Part shown: positions 1 through 10,599 of the stretch, one piece after another
Layout: every line of letters begins with the position of its first letter
Position numbering within the stretch: position 1 is the stretch's first letter
DNA from: Anniella stebbinsi
Taxonomy: Eukaryota; Chordata; Lepidosauria; Squamata; Anniellidae
Reading direction: 5' to 3'
DNA length: 64,000 bases
NCBI GenBank assembly: GCA_029215795.1
Contig: JARDYH010000004.1
Location: 28,214,001 to 28,278,000, forward strand
Position numbers and translations under genes: made by a program
The notes under the pieces: generated by a model
Seen by the model: only the letters and a program-made list of their open reading frames with translations
The model's database searches: none
Told to the model about the DNA's origin: nothing

Positions 1-321
1 ACAGAAAGCAGTATTTCTCAGGGTCTGAGGCAGTAAAACATAGTCCCCTCCCCTTAAGAAATGTGTTACAGCCACAGATGAGCGGGTTTTTTTTATCGCA
101 TTCTCATTACTGGGCATTCACAGTTTTTCGCAGTTTTTCGCTATTGTGGGACAGAAGCAGGAGGCCAAAGTGATGGTACGGAAACACGATTCCCCCCCCC
201 CCCCGTCCATCTGATGACACTCAAAACTTCAACAGACCTGCAAAATATCTTAACAGAACATTATACTCTGAAGCCAAGTACTATTGTAGAAAGTTTTAAA
301 TTTCATAAGAATATGGGAAAA

Positions 322-356
<35 letters not shown>

Positions 357-1270
357 CTGAGCTCAAAATGCTAATGAATACTGTTCATTTGGCAACATGT
401 CCTGAAGGAAATGTTAAGAGATAGGTTTATTTGTGGTTTGTGGAGTGAATTATGAGGAAATTCAAAGGCAGCTGCTGGTGATAGAAAAACTGACCTGGAG
501 CCAAAAACTGCAGAACTAGCAACAGCTATGGAAGCTGCAGAGAAAATTTTTTAAAGATTTGTATCTGAAAACAACAATAACAGCAACAGCAACAGCAACG
601 CTCAGTTTGCCTGAATAAACAAAATACAAAGCCTGACACAAAAACTTCAGGCTATTTAATGGCGTCTGGAGAAGCTCAGTTTGAAAGAACAAAATGTCCT
701 AAGTGTCTAAAGATTGGACATGTTCAGGAAAACCCTGTCTATGTTTACTTGGACAGGAGTCCCACTGCATTCAATAAGTCTCACTGCCAGGTAAGATTGC
801 ATAGGACTGCAGCCTTAGCCGGAAAAGATGTGTAGAGTGGCTATGTGTCCTCTTTTACAGAGGACAGTCCTCTGTTTTGAAGGGTTGCTAGAGGCCAGTC
901 TGCTGTTTGAAAGCATACTCTGTTTGAAAGGTAGTGCTGTCCAATTCCCATTTAAAGGTAAAGAACCATAAGAACTGTTAGCACCTGAATAGCACACTGA
1001 GCAGGCCCACAGGTCACTTGGTCATGCTTCCCCACTATGGTGAGATGTACTGCATTTCTATTTGAATTATAATAATTATTTCTAAATTTGCATCCATTCA
1101 TCTAAGTTAACATACATTTTATGCAATTCTCTGACCTCTTTTGTCCTGTTTTTGGGTGAAGCAAGCCCTCATTTTTGGTGACTCATGAGCGCCTCCCTCA
1201 TAGATGGGTCTGTCATGAAGCACATCAAGGCCATGGGAGTGCAGTGCACCTCATCTCCCCAGAAAGGACA
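1..1270. other. Intergenic stretch, no gene seen
   Basis: No coding region or recognisable full-length repeat was seen here. It holds a (TA)n microsatellite (324-354), a C-run near 191-204 and a short CAACAG-type repeat near 575-600. The small ORF around 815-997 has no recognisable domain and is taken as chance. Confidence 0.6.
324..354. repeat. (TA)n microsatellite
   Basis: Uninterrupted TA dinucleotide repeat of about 15 units, seen directly. Confidence 0.97.
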
Positions 1271-1273
1271 AGG

Positions 1274-1765
1274 AAGGAAGCTGAAAAATGTCTAACTACC
1301 AGAAGAACAGAGGCCGTGGCTACACCAACCGTTTATTCCTGAATAATATCGCAGTCATCTCTACTGGACCACATGACATTCACCTTCTCCTGCGGTGATC
1401 TCAGGTCGACCCCTCAGTTATTCAGGAATATCACTGACTGGATTTGTCATGGCTTTTCCGAGCCAGGCAGACCCATGTACCTCTGTAGGGACTATGTAAT
1501 ATACCAAATCTCCAAGCCTAATTACTACTGCCATTCCATGTATAGAAGACCTGCTTCCAGTGTTTTCGGGGGGGGGGGGTCAGTACTACAGCAGGTTGGA
1601 CATGCCCAATGTCTACCAAGACAAGGAACTGGAGGAGTGTGTGGATAGTGTCATTATATGGTTTAATCACAAGGCGGCACTGGACTTAGTTATATCTGGG
1701 TGGAGTCAGGAGTGTCCTCTTGCTGTTTTCTTCTTGTTGGAGAAGATAGTCAATAAAGTTCTTTG
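1274..1765 (+). pseudogene. Possible degraded retrocopy, parent unknown
   Basis: From about 1290 the sequence looks weakly coding in shifting frames: an Asn/Tyr/Arg-rich start, then open stretches 1373-1648 and 1560-1838 that overlap in different frames around a run of about ten G. An AATAAA hexamer lies at 1752-1757, just before a foldback element begins. A broken processed pseudogene or an old LINE piece would both fit. I do not recognise a parent gene and no poly(A) tail is left to prove retroposition. Confidence 0.2.
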
Positions 1766-2156
1766 CAGGATCTACACGTCGTACTCGATGTGCCCTCCCT
1801 GCGCCACAAGCCACTTTGGAGCGCTTCACCCCGCCTAGTGTGGCTCAAGCCTCGGAGGCTCTGCCTGCGCCACCGCGGCCTCCGCCCTTTCATCCAGGCT
1901 GGTCCCGAGGAGGGAGGAGGGAGAGGGGAGGGTTGTAAACAAAAGCCAGTGATTGGGAGAGGGATTTCCAATTGCTAGCTTTTGTCTACAACCCTCCCTC
2001 CTCCCTCCCTGGGACCAGCCGGGATGAAAGGGCTGCAGTGGCGGCGAGAGCGCGAGCAGAGCCTCTGAGGCTTGAGCCACACTAGACGAAGTGCAGCGCT
2101 CCAAAGCGGCTTGTGGCGCAGGGAGGGCGCATCAAGGACGACGTGTAGATCCGGCC
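1766..2156. mobile_element. PIF/Harbinger-like foldback MITE (~390 bp)
   Basis: The left end reads GGATCTACACGTCGTACTCG and the right end is its near reverse complement. The inverted repeat continues through most of the element: the GC-rich segment after the left end is matched in reverse before the right end, with a centre near 1965-1985. The same GGATCTACAC terminus recurs at 7073, 23142 and 32380. The 3-bp TTA duplication of the 23142 relative is what points to PIF/Harbinger. ORFs on both strands here are palindrome artefacts. Confidence 0.65.
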
Positions 2157-2239
2157 CTTGTCTAGCTTTCTGACTGGTGTATCCCCTAAGGCTAAGCCCT
2201 ATATGGCAGTTTGCCAGTTGCTGAGGACCACATTTGAGT

Positions 2240-2362
2240 GGGTGCTGCTGCACTTACATCCTGCTTGTGGGTTTCCTATGGGTATCTGGTTGAACAGTGC
2301 ATGAACGGAATGCTGGACTAAATAGGCTTTTGATCTGATCCAGCCTGGCCCTTATGTTCTTA
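2240..2362 (-). repeat. Reptile dispersed retroposon fragment (family R)
   Basis: It carries the phrase 'gcttgtgggtttcctatggg ... ctggttgaacagtg ... atgctggactaaataggc ... gatctgatccag' typical of a common amniote/reptile retroposon. The opposite-strand version occurs at 16585-16700 and 18334-18590. The class (LINE or SINE tail) is not decided here. Confidence 0.55.
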
Positions 2363-2439
2363 ACCCAAACTCCAATGGTATTTCTGAGTCTTTGAGGACA
2401 GTGTTACACCAACGGAAGAATCTGTCCTCCAGCCCTGGC

Positions 2440-2735
2440 AGTGAGTAGGTTTGACTAGGGCCAATCCAAGACATTTTGCAGGCTGAAGCAAAGGTCAAGA
2501 TGGCGCCCCCTCCATGTACAAAATCTGTCTGGACAGGCAGACGAATCTGTCTTCAACACTAGCGATGAGACAATGTCCTCCACTGAACCTAAAGGCAGCA
2601 GGCTACCTTAAGGGATGCAGAGTAGACTGCAAAGCATATACCTCTGTCTTTGAACACTTTGCTGCTGCCTCCCAGCATCTGCTGCCTGAGGCAACTGCCT
2701 CACCGTGCCTAATAGTAAGGCCGGCCCTGGGCCTG
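2440..2735. repeat. Dispersed repeat E with GGCCGGCCCTG end
   Basis: A block of about 290 bp recurs in diverged form at 35925-36118 (shared 'ggacaggcag ... ctgtcttcaacact ... cagcatctgc'). Its end segment recurs at 4195-4260 and 39985-40040 as 'cagggc(a/c)(g/a)gccctac(c/t)attaggcag'. The CAGGGCCGGC-like terminus suggests a hAT-type MITE; this is inference. The ORF 2514-2894 lies in this repeat and the neighbouring CA tract and is not a gene. Confidence 0.45.
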
Positions 2736-2794
2736 TCCTTCACTAGCTGGGATCTTTCAGGATGGTGCAATGGCAGACTGGATCCTCTCTCCTT

Positions 2795-2834
2795 ACACAC
2801 ACACACACGCGCACACACACACACACACACACAC
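2795..2834. repeat. (CA)n microsatellite
   Basis: CA repeat with a short CGCG interruption, seen directly. Confidence 0.95.
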
Positions 2835-3045
2835 CTCACCCACCAGCCTGCATTCCAGAATCCCACAATGACTGGAGTGGAGAGATGTTTCTGATGTACA
2901 AGTAAACAGGACTGAGGAATCTGGCTGTATCTCCAGCTCACATGCTGAGCACGTTTGACCGAGAGAAGAAAGGCAAAGCAAAGCAAACATCTAAATACAG
3001 CAGATGCTGAGGGAAATTCACCCTCTTTGTTTTGGCCTTTTGGGG

Positions 3046-3262
3046 AGAGGCTCTTGCTCAGTTGTAGAGGTCATCATGTGCAATGAATAAGATTCCAAGT
3101 TCGATCCCTGGCATCGCCAGTTAAAAGAATCTAACAAAAGGCGATTCAAATGACCTTTGACCCAAATCCTAGAGGACTGCTTCTGATCAGAAGATACATT
3201 GTTGGGCTGTATGAACAAATGGTCTGATCAGGTACAAGGAAGCTTGTTTTGTGTTCTTATGC
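3046..3262 (+). mobile_element. tRNA-derived SINE
   Basis: The head has an A-box-like 'gctcagttgtagagg' and a B box GTTCGATCCC (about 3099-3108), followed by the body phrase 'ggcatcgccagttaaaagaa' and the tail phrase 'ttgtgttcttatg'. This is the usual RNA polymerase III SINE layout. A second copy, split by a LINE tail, lies at 27704-28262. Short direct repeats were not resolved. Confidence 0.75.
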
Positions 3263-3334
3263 TGTTTAATGGTGCTTGCGACTCGTTCACGGGCTCCTTG
3301 ATCATCAAAAACTGTCTAGCCAGCCAGGCACAGC

Positions 3335-3415
3335 ACATCAGCAGAGAGATTTGGCTATTGGGCAGTATAGAAATGTAATAAATAATGCTATAAATAAAAT
3401 AATAAATAATTACTT
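3335..3415 (+). mobile_element. L2-type LINE 3' tail fragment
   Basis: The phrase 'ttgggcagtatagaaatgtaataaat' followed by A/T-rich tail repeats matches the 3' end (opposite strand) of the L2-type tails at 27731-28090 and 49512-50020. Only the last ~80 bp remain. Confidence 0.55.
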
Positions 3416-3458
3416 GGGGAAAATGCTGCCGCTACTGCTGCTGCTGAAGAGCCTCCTG

Positions 3459-3778
3459 TAGGGTGATCAGATAAAATCCAGGTCAGGGCTCATGTAACTT
3501 TAACAGTTGTAGAGAAAAGGGAATTTCAGCCAGTGGCATTTGTATGCAATTAGTTCCTGGTGAAATTCCCTCTTCATCACAACAGTTAAAGTTGCAGGGG
3601 CCCTGCCTTCTTTTGTATATGGTCACTCTAGGATAGTGCATGCACCTTTAACTGTTGTGATGAAGAGGGAATTTCACCAGGAACTAACTGAATACAAATG
3701 ACATTGGCTGAAATTCCCTTTTCTCTACAACTGTTAAAGTTACATGAGCCCTGACTTGGATTTTATCTGGTCAGCCTA
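3459..3778. mobile_element. hAT-type 320-bp foldback MITE, copy 1
   Basis: Termini are TAGGGTGATCAGATAAAATC and its reverse complement with minor changes. Flanks GCCTCCTG and CCTCCTGG share CCTCCTG, a near-match to an 8-bp duplication. Inside each half is a second inverted repeat built on 'ctttaac(a/t)gttgt', so the element is two similar palindromes in a palindrome. Four other copies in the window are exactly the same length. Confidence 0.85.
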
Positions 3779-3899
3779 CCTCCTGGATCCTCAGGCTGTT
3801 GCACAATTAGTTTGGCACAGATCCGAGATTCCAGCCTCCACACTTGCATAAATTCAAATTACGACTGCTATCACTTGGAGCTAAAAGGCAAGACAAGGC

Positions 3900-3964
3900 A
3901 GAAGAAGAAGAAGAAGAAGAAGAAGAAGAAGAAGAAGAAGAAGAAGAAGAAGAAGAAGAAGAAG
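3900..3964. repeat. (GAA)n microsatellite
   Basis: About 21 GAA units. The reverse-strand translation gives a poly-Phe ORF, which is not a gene. Confidence 0.97.
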
Positions 3965-4189
3965 ACAGTTTGAAGCAGGCATAAGGCAGACTTTAGACAT
4001 CTGGGGTTTTGTTTGTTTTTACTAGAATCCCCAAATCTATCAAATTGGAGCAAGGTTCAAAATAGTGCCTGGGGGCAGAGCTAGATGCAAAATGGTGGCA
4101 CTGTAGGTGGAGCCTATTACCTTCTCTACTCCATCAATGATACACGGTATGATGGACATATTCAAGTTATTATAGATTGAGGGTTCTAA

Positions 4190-4984
4190 CCAGGGCAGGC
4201 CCTACCATTAGGCAGAGTGAGGCAACTGCTTCAGGATGCAGGTGCTGGTGGGCAGTGGTGGCAGATACCCACAGCTGTTTTTCCTGAACTCCCTCCTCTA
4301 ACACACACACCTGAACCATTCCTCTATCTTGGGGCTTCTTTAAATGAGCTATTTATAGCATGGACATTTGCTAGTCATTTTGATGATGTTGTGAGCCTCC
4401 TGCACATCTCCTGCTCCTTCCCCTGCTTATTCCATTTTTTAAAAAAACCTTCTGAAATATCTCAGGATTTCCAGCTGTGTGCAGCTGAAGTTGTGCTACA
4501 AAACACCCACTAGAGGACACTGTCCCATTCAAGTATATGAGCAGAGAAGCTTTCAATTACAGACCACGTGATTGCCCCTCTCTTTCTGTGTAATTCAGTT
4601 CATTACAATTGCAGAAGAGAAGCAGGAAGCAAAGTGCTAGTAAGCAAACACAATTTCCCTTTCATCTAAAGAAGCCCTTGAAGGACAGAGCTACGTGTGC
4701 CACATGGCTTGTCCTGCATCTCTAAATTGGCCTGCTCCTCACAGGTGTGGGGGTAGACACTATTCCACTGCCAGTATTGAAGTAAGGTTCAACTGCCAAT
4801 CCAAAGAGCTTCTGTACATGGAATGAAGAGGGGGACATCTTGTCCTTTGCCTTACGATGCAATGTGACTTGGGCCAGTCCTGATTCTCTAACAGCCTATG
4901 TTAAGGGAGCAGGGAAGTTGATTTATTGCTGTGGTTGTTAAATAACAGGCAATTCCCACATGGTTGGAGGAATTAATTGGTTCT
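4190..4984. other. Intergenic, short repeat-E end only
   Basis: At 4195-4260 there is a repeat-E-like end ('cagggcaggccctaccattaggcag'). Beyond it nothing coding is recognisable; ORFs 4217-4513 and 4371-4556 overlap on opposite strands with no domain. Confidence 0.5.
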
Positions 4985-6790
4985 TTACAGAAAGCTAAGC
5001 CTACAATAGCTATTTATAAAAAAGTCTTTTGGAATGTAGTAAAGTAGATGTTCTTCAGAAGGTCAGAGAGGAATGGAATAGGGAGCCAGAATGCTCTATT
5101 CAGTCTAATCAAGGGAAAGTTGCCCTAGCTTCCATAAGTACTATTTCTCTAGATTTTAAATTTGAGGCTGATTCAAGAAAAATTGATGTTTTGCATATAT
5201 TGGACACCACAGAGTACTGTTAAGAAGCTGGCTGCTTCTGCTACGTGTTGGCGACGTAATGAGGCATATGTGGACGTGTCCTGTAATTTCCTCTTTTTAG
5301 TTGGATGTCACTGCTTGTATAAATGTTGTTCTTGAAAAGTCTGTGATAATGCGGGATGCCCATGCATATTACATCCCTATGATGTAGGTAGTAAGGGAGT
5401 GCATGGACCCCTCGGATCGGATCGGAACCGGAACCGAGGCCTCGGATCGGATCAGAGGCTTCCCAGTTCGGTTCGGTTCCAATTCTGATCTGAAAATCGG
5501 ACGCCGATTTTCAGATCGGACGCCATTTTAGCTGTTTTTACCATAGGCTTACATTGGGGAAAAGAAAGCTTTCCCCCAATGCAAGCCTATGGTGAAAACA
5601 TGAGGGCCGGTGAGTGGGGACCTAACTCCCCCTCCCTCCCTGTCCCTCCCCCCCACTCACACTCCTTACCTTCCTGGGTGCCTGCTTCCTTCTGCTGCCA
5701 TCTGCCGGTTACTTCTACTGAGAAGCCTGTTTCTCAGTAGTAGGGACCAGCAGGCGGCAGAGGATGGCCCCGGCAGGTAAGTGGGGACCTCCCTTCCCCT
5801 CCCCCTCCCCCTCCCCCTCCCCCCCACTCACGCTCCTTACCTGCTGGCATCCCGCGCTGCTGTCCACTGCTTCCGTACTACTGATAAGCAGGCCTTGCGG
5901 CCTGTTTGTCAGTAGTACGGAAGCAACGGACGGCAGTGCGGGATGCCGGCAGGTAACAGGGGACCTCCCCCTCCCTGCCCTTCCTCCTCACGCTCCTTAC
6001 CAGCTGCCCCCTCGCTGCTATCCACTGCCGCCCACTCCTTCCATACTACTGACAAACAGGCCTTGAGACCTGTTCCACAGTAGAGTGAGGGCATGCCGAG
6101 TGATGATATCACCCGGCGCGCCGGCGCTGTATTGTGGAACAGGCCGCAAGGCCTGTTTCTCCGTAGTACGGAAGTAGCGGGCGGCAATGGACAAGAGCAA
6201 GGAGGCAGCAGGTAAGGAGCGTGAGTGGGGGAGGGGGGAGGAGGTCCGAGGTCCAATCCTCTGATCTTTTCTGATCCAGATTGGGTCCTTTCGGATCGGA
6301 TGAAATCGGACGATCCAGATGCGGGGATCGGAATCAGATAATTTTATCTGATTTCGGCTGGATCGGGTCCGGGTCGTGGATTGGACCCGATCCGGTGCAC
6401 ACCCATAGTAGGTAGGGATTTTCAGAAGGACAGCAAAAGTGGATCCTGAGAGCCCTTACAGTTGAAAAGAGACTTATACTTCAAGCTTGGAAAGGTAAAC
6501 ACCCACCACCTATCGCTCAATGGTCTAAAGATCTTAATACCCTTGCTACATTTGAATGTATCTCCTACAGCTGTCAATCTCATATGGATGCTTATTTAGA
6601 TATATGAACCGCTTATATTAATGTATATATTTGAAAGAGAAGTGTCAAATCCTTCTCCCCCCTCTTTCTTTCTTTCTTTCTTTCTTTTTTATTAAGGGTG
6701 ATGTAAATGATATGTTTTATGATATGTTCTTCCTTTTTTCCTCTTTTTTCCCTTTTGTGTCTCCCCTTTTTTGTTATTGTTATATTTGTC

Positions 6791-6823
<33 letters not shown>

Positions 6824-6830
6824 GTCAGAA
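4985..6830 (+). mobile_element. L1-clade LINE 3' relic split by a hAT element
   Basis: The flanks 4985-5391 and 6416-6830 read as one decayed LINE 3' end. After the insertion, the plus strand encodes a segment like 'LILQAWKGKHPPPIAQW', typical of the extreme C-terminus of L1-type ORF2, then a T/C-rich 3' UTR with (TTTC)n (6664-6690) and an (AAT)n tail (6791-6823). The first part (ORF 5029-5223) resembles the region before the Cys-rich C-terminal motif. The insertion 5392-6407 brought an exact 8-bp duplication. Confidence 0.55.
5392..6407. mobile_element. GATC-rich hAT-type foldback element (1016 bp)
   Basis: Flanked by perfect 8-bp target duplications GTAGGTAG (5384-5391 and 6408-6415), diagnostic of hAT-type insertion. 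Ends: TAAGGGAGTGCATGG and the complement of TATGGGTGTGCACCGG. Just inside both ends lie dense 'cggatcggatc' motifs. The core has inverted segments including an ACATGG/'cccccaatgcaagcctatgg' arm and a 'gatgatatcacccggcgcgc' palindrome. No transposase is encoded; ORFs 5764-6066 and 5909-6256 are artefacts of GC-rich repeats. Related elements: 51580, 53006, 58017, 61207. Confidence 0.88.
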
Positions 6831-7072
6831 CCCCTTACTGATCTACAGCAAATCATCCAGCAATCTAGCAGTAGATCTACCTGTTATGCAGTTCCAGTGT
6901 AAAGGACTTGGTGGAGAATCCAGAAACAAGCTACCGTACATAGAAAGGGATGTCCCTGCAACCCCCATGTGATCTCCAAATCTTCTCTGGAGTGGGGACG
7001 AGAGGATGCAGGGAAGTCCCATTCCAATAATAGCCTTCTGCATGCAGAAGCCAATTTTTGGATAGAGATTTC

Positions 7073-7203
7073 GGCCAGATCTACACCAAGCAGGATATGA
7101 CACTTTGAACGGTTTTGAAAATGGTATATAGAGTGTGTCCTGGGCCCCAACAGTTGTCACTACTGTTATAAACCGTTTTAAAGCAGTAGTGTAGATCCTG
7201 CCC
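7073..7203. mobile_element. PIF/Harbinger-like MITE (~130 bp)
   Basis: Ends GGCCAGATCTACACCAAGC and its partner GTGTAGATCCTGCCC form an imperfect inverted repeat, with a second inner pair 'aacggtttt'/'aaaccgtttt'. The left end is nearly identical to that of the element at 32380. Confidence 0.65.
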
Positions 7204-7447
7204 AAATTCATCAGTGAGCTATAGTGCATCCCTGTTTTCCTTCTGCAAGATGCTGCTCTTTAACAAACATTCTGAAATTGCCACCTTTGAGGCAGGCAGG
7301 GAGGGGGAAACAGGGCTTCCATTCCTTTAAAAGTTGCCTGAGAATCAGAAATGTAACAGGTGAATTGGCATCTCCAGCTAGGAAAAAGTTTAACCTCTTG
7401 AATTCCTGCCTTATTAAAGGCAACCTGCCTGGTGAAAGCTGGTGACT

Positions 7448-7512
7448 ATAACCCAACCTTCCCCAACCTGTTGCCCTCCAGATGTGTTGGACACTATGAT
7501 CAACATCTGGGG
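7448..7512. mobile_element. Half of foldback MITE family B
   Basis: It reads 'ccttccccaacctgttgccc tccagatgtgttggac', the left arm of the palindromic family seen whole at 8381, 33882 and 50163. The right arm is missing and LINE sequence follows directly. Confidence 0.55.
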
Positions 7513-7690
7513 CCTCCCTCCAATTGCCTCTTCCAAGGGAGGCTCAGAAGGTGGCAACAAGGGAGAGGGCCTTCTCAGTGGTGGCCCCCAACTATGGAAT
7601 GAGCTCCCAACTGAGTCCCGCCTGGCACCAACACCAGGTTAGAACTGCCCTCTACTCTCACGCATTTGAAGGCATAGGATAGGGCAGTTA
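7513..7690 (+). mobile_element. L2-type LINE ORF2 C-terminal fragment
   Basis: The plus strand encodes a piece like 'RAFSVVAPQLWNELPTESRLAP' (with a frame break), the hallmark close of L2-type ORF2 proteins also seen at 9401-9688. It is only ~60 codons and not functional. Confidence 0.6.
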
Positions 7691-8380
7691 TGCCATTGAT
7701 ACAGATGCAATACAAATATTTCCAGGGAAACAAATCCATAAGTAGGAAGCCACAACTTCTTCAGCTGCCACCCATCTTACCCCAGATTTACAAGGCCACC
7801 TGGAGGAGAACCTCCAAAGCTTATCTCAGTGGTATGTGTAGGTTGATGTTTTGTGGGAGGGTACCATCCTTATTAAAAATAAGGTACCAGCCTTATTAAA
7901 AATAAGCATGCTTCATGCAACACATCATAAATGTATGGACTTCGTTAAAGTATGTGATGATAGAAAGGGCTGTCAGTGCTATTAGGCAGAGAAATGAGAC
8001 ATCCATATTCAGAGGTAGAATATCTCCAGAGATGCTGGAAGCAAACAGTTTGGGATAGCTTTCATCTTAATGCCTTGCTTGTCAGCTTCTAATCCCATAG
8101 GCATCTGACTGGGCACTGTTGCAACAGAATGCTGAATTGGATAAGCTCTCAGTCTTAGCCAGCAAGGCAAATCTGATGTTCTAATACAGAATCCTTGTTT
8201 ATCAGACTCAGTGCCTCCTCTTTGCTGCCAAGGCAAGCATGCATGCCAGAAATAGACTCATACCAAGGCATATATTAACCTCGATAATGTTGTCAAAAAC
8301 ATCACAAGCAAAAGCTGATGCTGACAAATAACAGGAGCAATTTTCGGTGGACTGCCTCTGCTTCTTGACATGATTAAAGA

Positions 8381-8527
8381 AGCCTTCCCCAACCTGGTGG
8401 TCTCCAGATGGGTTGGGCTGCAACTCCCATAATTCCAAGGAAGCATGCTGGGAATGGTTATGCTGGTTGGGAATTATGGGAGTTGCAATCTAGCACATCT
8501 GGAGGCCAAGATCTTGAGGAAGGCTGG
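8381..8527. mobile_element. Foldback MITE family B (~147 bp)
   Basis: Left arm 'agccttccccaacctggtgg tctccagatg' is the reverse complement, with changes, of the right arm 'catctggaggcc ... gaggaaggct'. 'Actcccataattcc' and 'ggaattatgggagt' form the inner arms. Other copies: 14912-15040, 33882-33995, 35361-35465, 50163-50300. Confidence 0.75.
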
Positions 8528-8828
8528 TTTAAAGTTATTCATCTCAGATAAGGGGAAAAAATAACATGAAAACTAGGAGACCCTAGTCTTGCATCAAAGG
8601 CAATTGGAATTGTGAAACTCTCCATGCCATAATTCAAAATGAGCATCAATGTTCAGACTAGTATTTGCTCAGTCACATCTGCATGGCAGGATTGTGCAAT
8701 CTATGTATATACAGCACTTCAGACCAACGATATGATACATCTACCAGTGCACATTGGTGGCAATCATCCAGACCTTCAGCTGTCCTTGCTTTCTTCTGGA
8801 CTGTTTCTTTGGGCCATGGATTGCTTGT

Positions 8829-8940
8829 AGATTTAGTCATCCTTTGAGCAGACACATTGAAATGAATGGGACTCAAGTTAGTCACCACTCTCTTAAGTCC
8901 CATTGATTTAAATGGGTCTGCTCTAAGTAGGACTAAATCT
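8829..8940. repeat. 112-bp palindrome, short MITE family
   Basis: It begins AGATTTAGTC and ends GACTAAATCT. The arms pair through 'gagcagacacattgaaatga atgggact' and 'agtcccattgatttaaatgg gtctgctc'. Related mini-palindromes built on 'agtcccattga' occur at 13378, 34150, 36125, 38055 and 60510. Confidence 0.7.
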
Positions 8941-9384
8941 GGAACCAATCCTGTATTTGTCCACCGAAGCAGTCCACCGAAGACTGCCACAGAGGCAGTC
9001 CACCGAAAATCATCAGCTTTCCATTTCAGACTACCAATAAAGATCTAGCATTGCCAAAATTAGGGTGCAACAGAAATCTGTTCCCAGCTTTACAATCTTT
9101 ACAGTTGCTACAGGTGCACATGTATTGGCACTAATATAGAAAATTCTCTTTAGAACACACACTCATATTAAAAGCCAACATTGGTGTTAGCCCAAAGTAA
9201 AAGCCAAACTAGATGTGATGTTAAATGCAAACCCTTTGGTATCTATAGTAGATTTTGTCCCCAAGCCAATGGCAGTTTGAGAATAAGGATTTTCCACAGC
9301 AGAGGAAAGAAAGGATTAAGTTTATTTATAGTCTTATACAAAATGTGGTTCACATAAAATAAAAAAACTGCTTCCAGTCTGTTT

Positions 9385-9900
9385 CTGGGCACAATTCAAA
9401 GTGCTGGTTATGACCTACAAAGCCCCATACGGCTCAGGTCCAGGTTATCTAAACGACCATATTCTCCCTTACGAGCCTGCCCATGCTTTGAGATCTTCAT
9501 GGGAAGCCCTTCTCTCAGTCTCACCACCATCTCAGGCACAACTGGTGGGAACGCGGGAGAGGGCCTTCTCTGTGGCTGCTCCAGTGCTCTGGAACTCCCT
9601 TCCCAGCGAAGCTAGACTGGCTCCCTCCTTGATGTATTTCTGGAGGCATACAAAAACTTTCTTATTCTGGCAGGCCTTTGGTGAATAATGTGGGGCCCCA
9701 TCTATGTTTAAGACTTTTAAATTTTGATATGTATTTTAAACGTTGAAATGTTTTAATATTGAAACCTATTTAATTATATTTTAAACTTTTGTATATCTCT
9801 TATTTATAGCTTTTAACTGTATATGTTTTAATTTTGTAAAGCTGCCTTGAAGCCCAGCATTGGGCAAAAGGTGGGATACAAATAAATATAATAATAATAT
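9385..9900 (+). mobile_element. L2-type LINE 3' end with ORF2 C-terminus
   Basis: ORF 9401-9688 (95 codons) carries the characteristic close of L2-clade reverse transcriptase proteins: 'VMTYKAPYGSGPGYL', 'RERAFSVAAPVLWNSLPSEA', 'RHTKTFLFWQAF'. A 200-bp A/T-rich 3' UTR follows, ending in 'aggtgggatacaaataaata' and AAT repeats. It is 5' truncated, so the endonuclease and catalytic RT motifs are absent. It lies about 1.5 kb upstream of the receptor gene on the same strand. Confidence 0.8.
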
Positions 9901-10320
9901 CATAAAATCATAAAATAGGTGAAAAGTCAAAGAGATGAAAGTCAGACAATTCACAATAATAGCAACCTAAAAACAATTCATTCCAAAATCAGCGATAAAA
10001 ATAGCTGCAAAATTACATTTTAAGGTTAGAATTACAAGTTTAGACCAGCAATATTATCAGTTAAAAGTGGATGTAAACAACAGGGTCGTCATCGTGTTGA
10101 AAATCTGTCCCCTCTCCACACCTGCTGCGATCCTGATAATGATCTCACACACACCTCTTCTGGTGAACGATATTTGCATTTTTAAAGAACATGCATGTTA
10201 AATACAAAGATGCATTTAACATCGGTAGGACGAGGTCTCCAATCACCAAGTCCTTTTCTTAGATCCTACAACATGAAATAGATCGTGTAAGCTGCGGGCA
10301 AATACAACAAAGATACATGG

Positions 10321-10531
10321 CAGTGGAGGCTGGTGGCTCCGGTTTGGGTAGGGCTGCGATTCCATTCTGGGTTTCAGCCAGAACCAGCCAGAACTCTATT
10401 GGAGCTATCCAATGTGCTGAACCCCATCCCCAAACTGGATTCAGCACCTTGGGTAGCTCTTTTAGAGTTCTGCTGGTTTTGACAAAAACCCTGAATGGAA
10501 TCACAGCCCCACTGAAACTGTCTCCATTGGT
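10321..10531. mobile_element. Foldback MITE family C (~210 bp)
   Basis: The left end CAGTGGAGGCTGGTGGCTCC pairs with a decayed right end. Inner arms 'gagctatccaatgtgctgaa' and 'ttcagcaccttgggtagctc' pair well. The best copy is at 55597-55806; others are 14116, 18240 (split) and 42383 (half). The CAGTGG terminus suggests hAT, not proven. ORFs on both strands are artefacts. Confidence 0.7.
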
Positions 10532-10599
10532 ACGTGATAAGAACCAGCAACTTTGCACGGGCAATGAAATCAAAGGAGTTTTTCTTTAAAGATTCAAAG

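Noticed and set aside
2514..2894. 126-aa ORF with His/Thr run
   Set aside because: It is dispersed repeat E followed by a CA microsatellite; no domain and no conservation expected.
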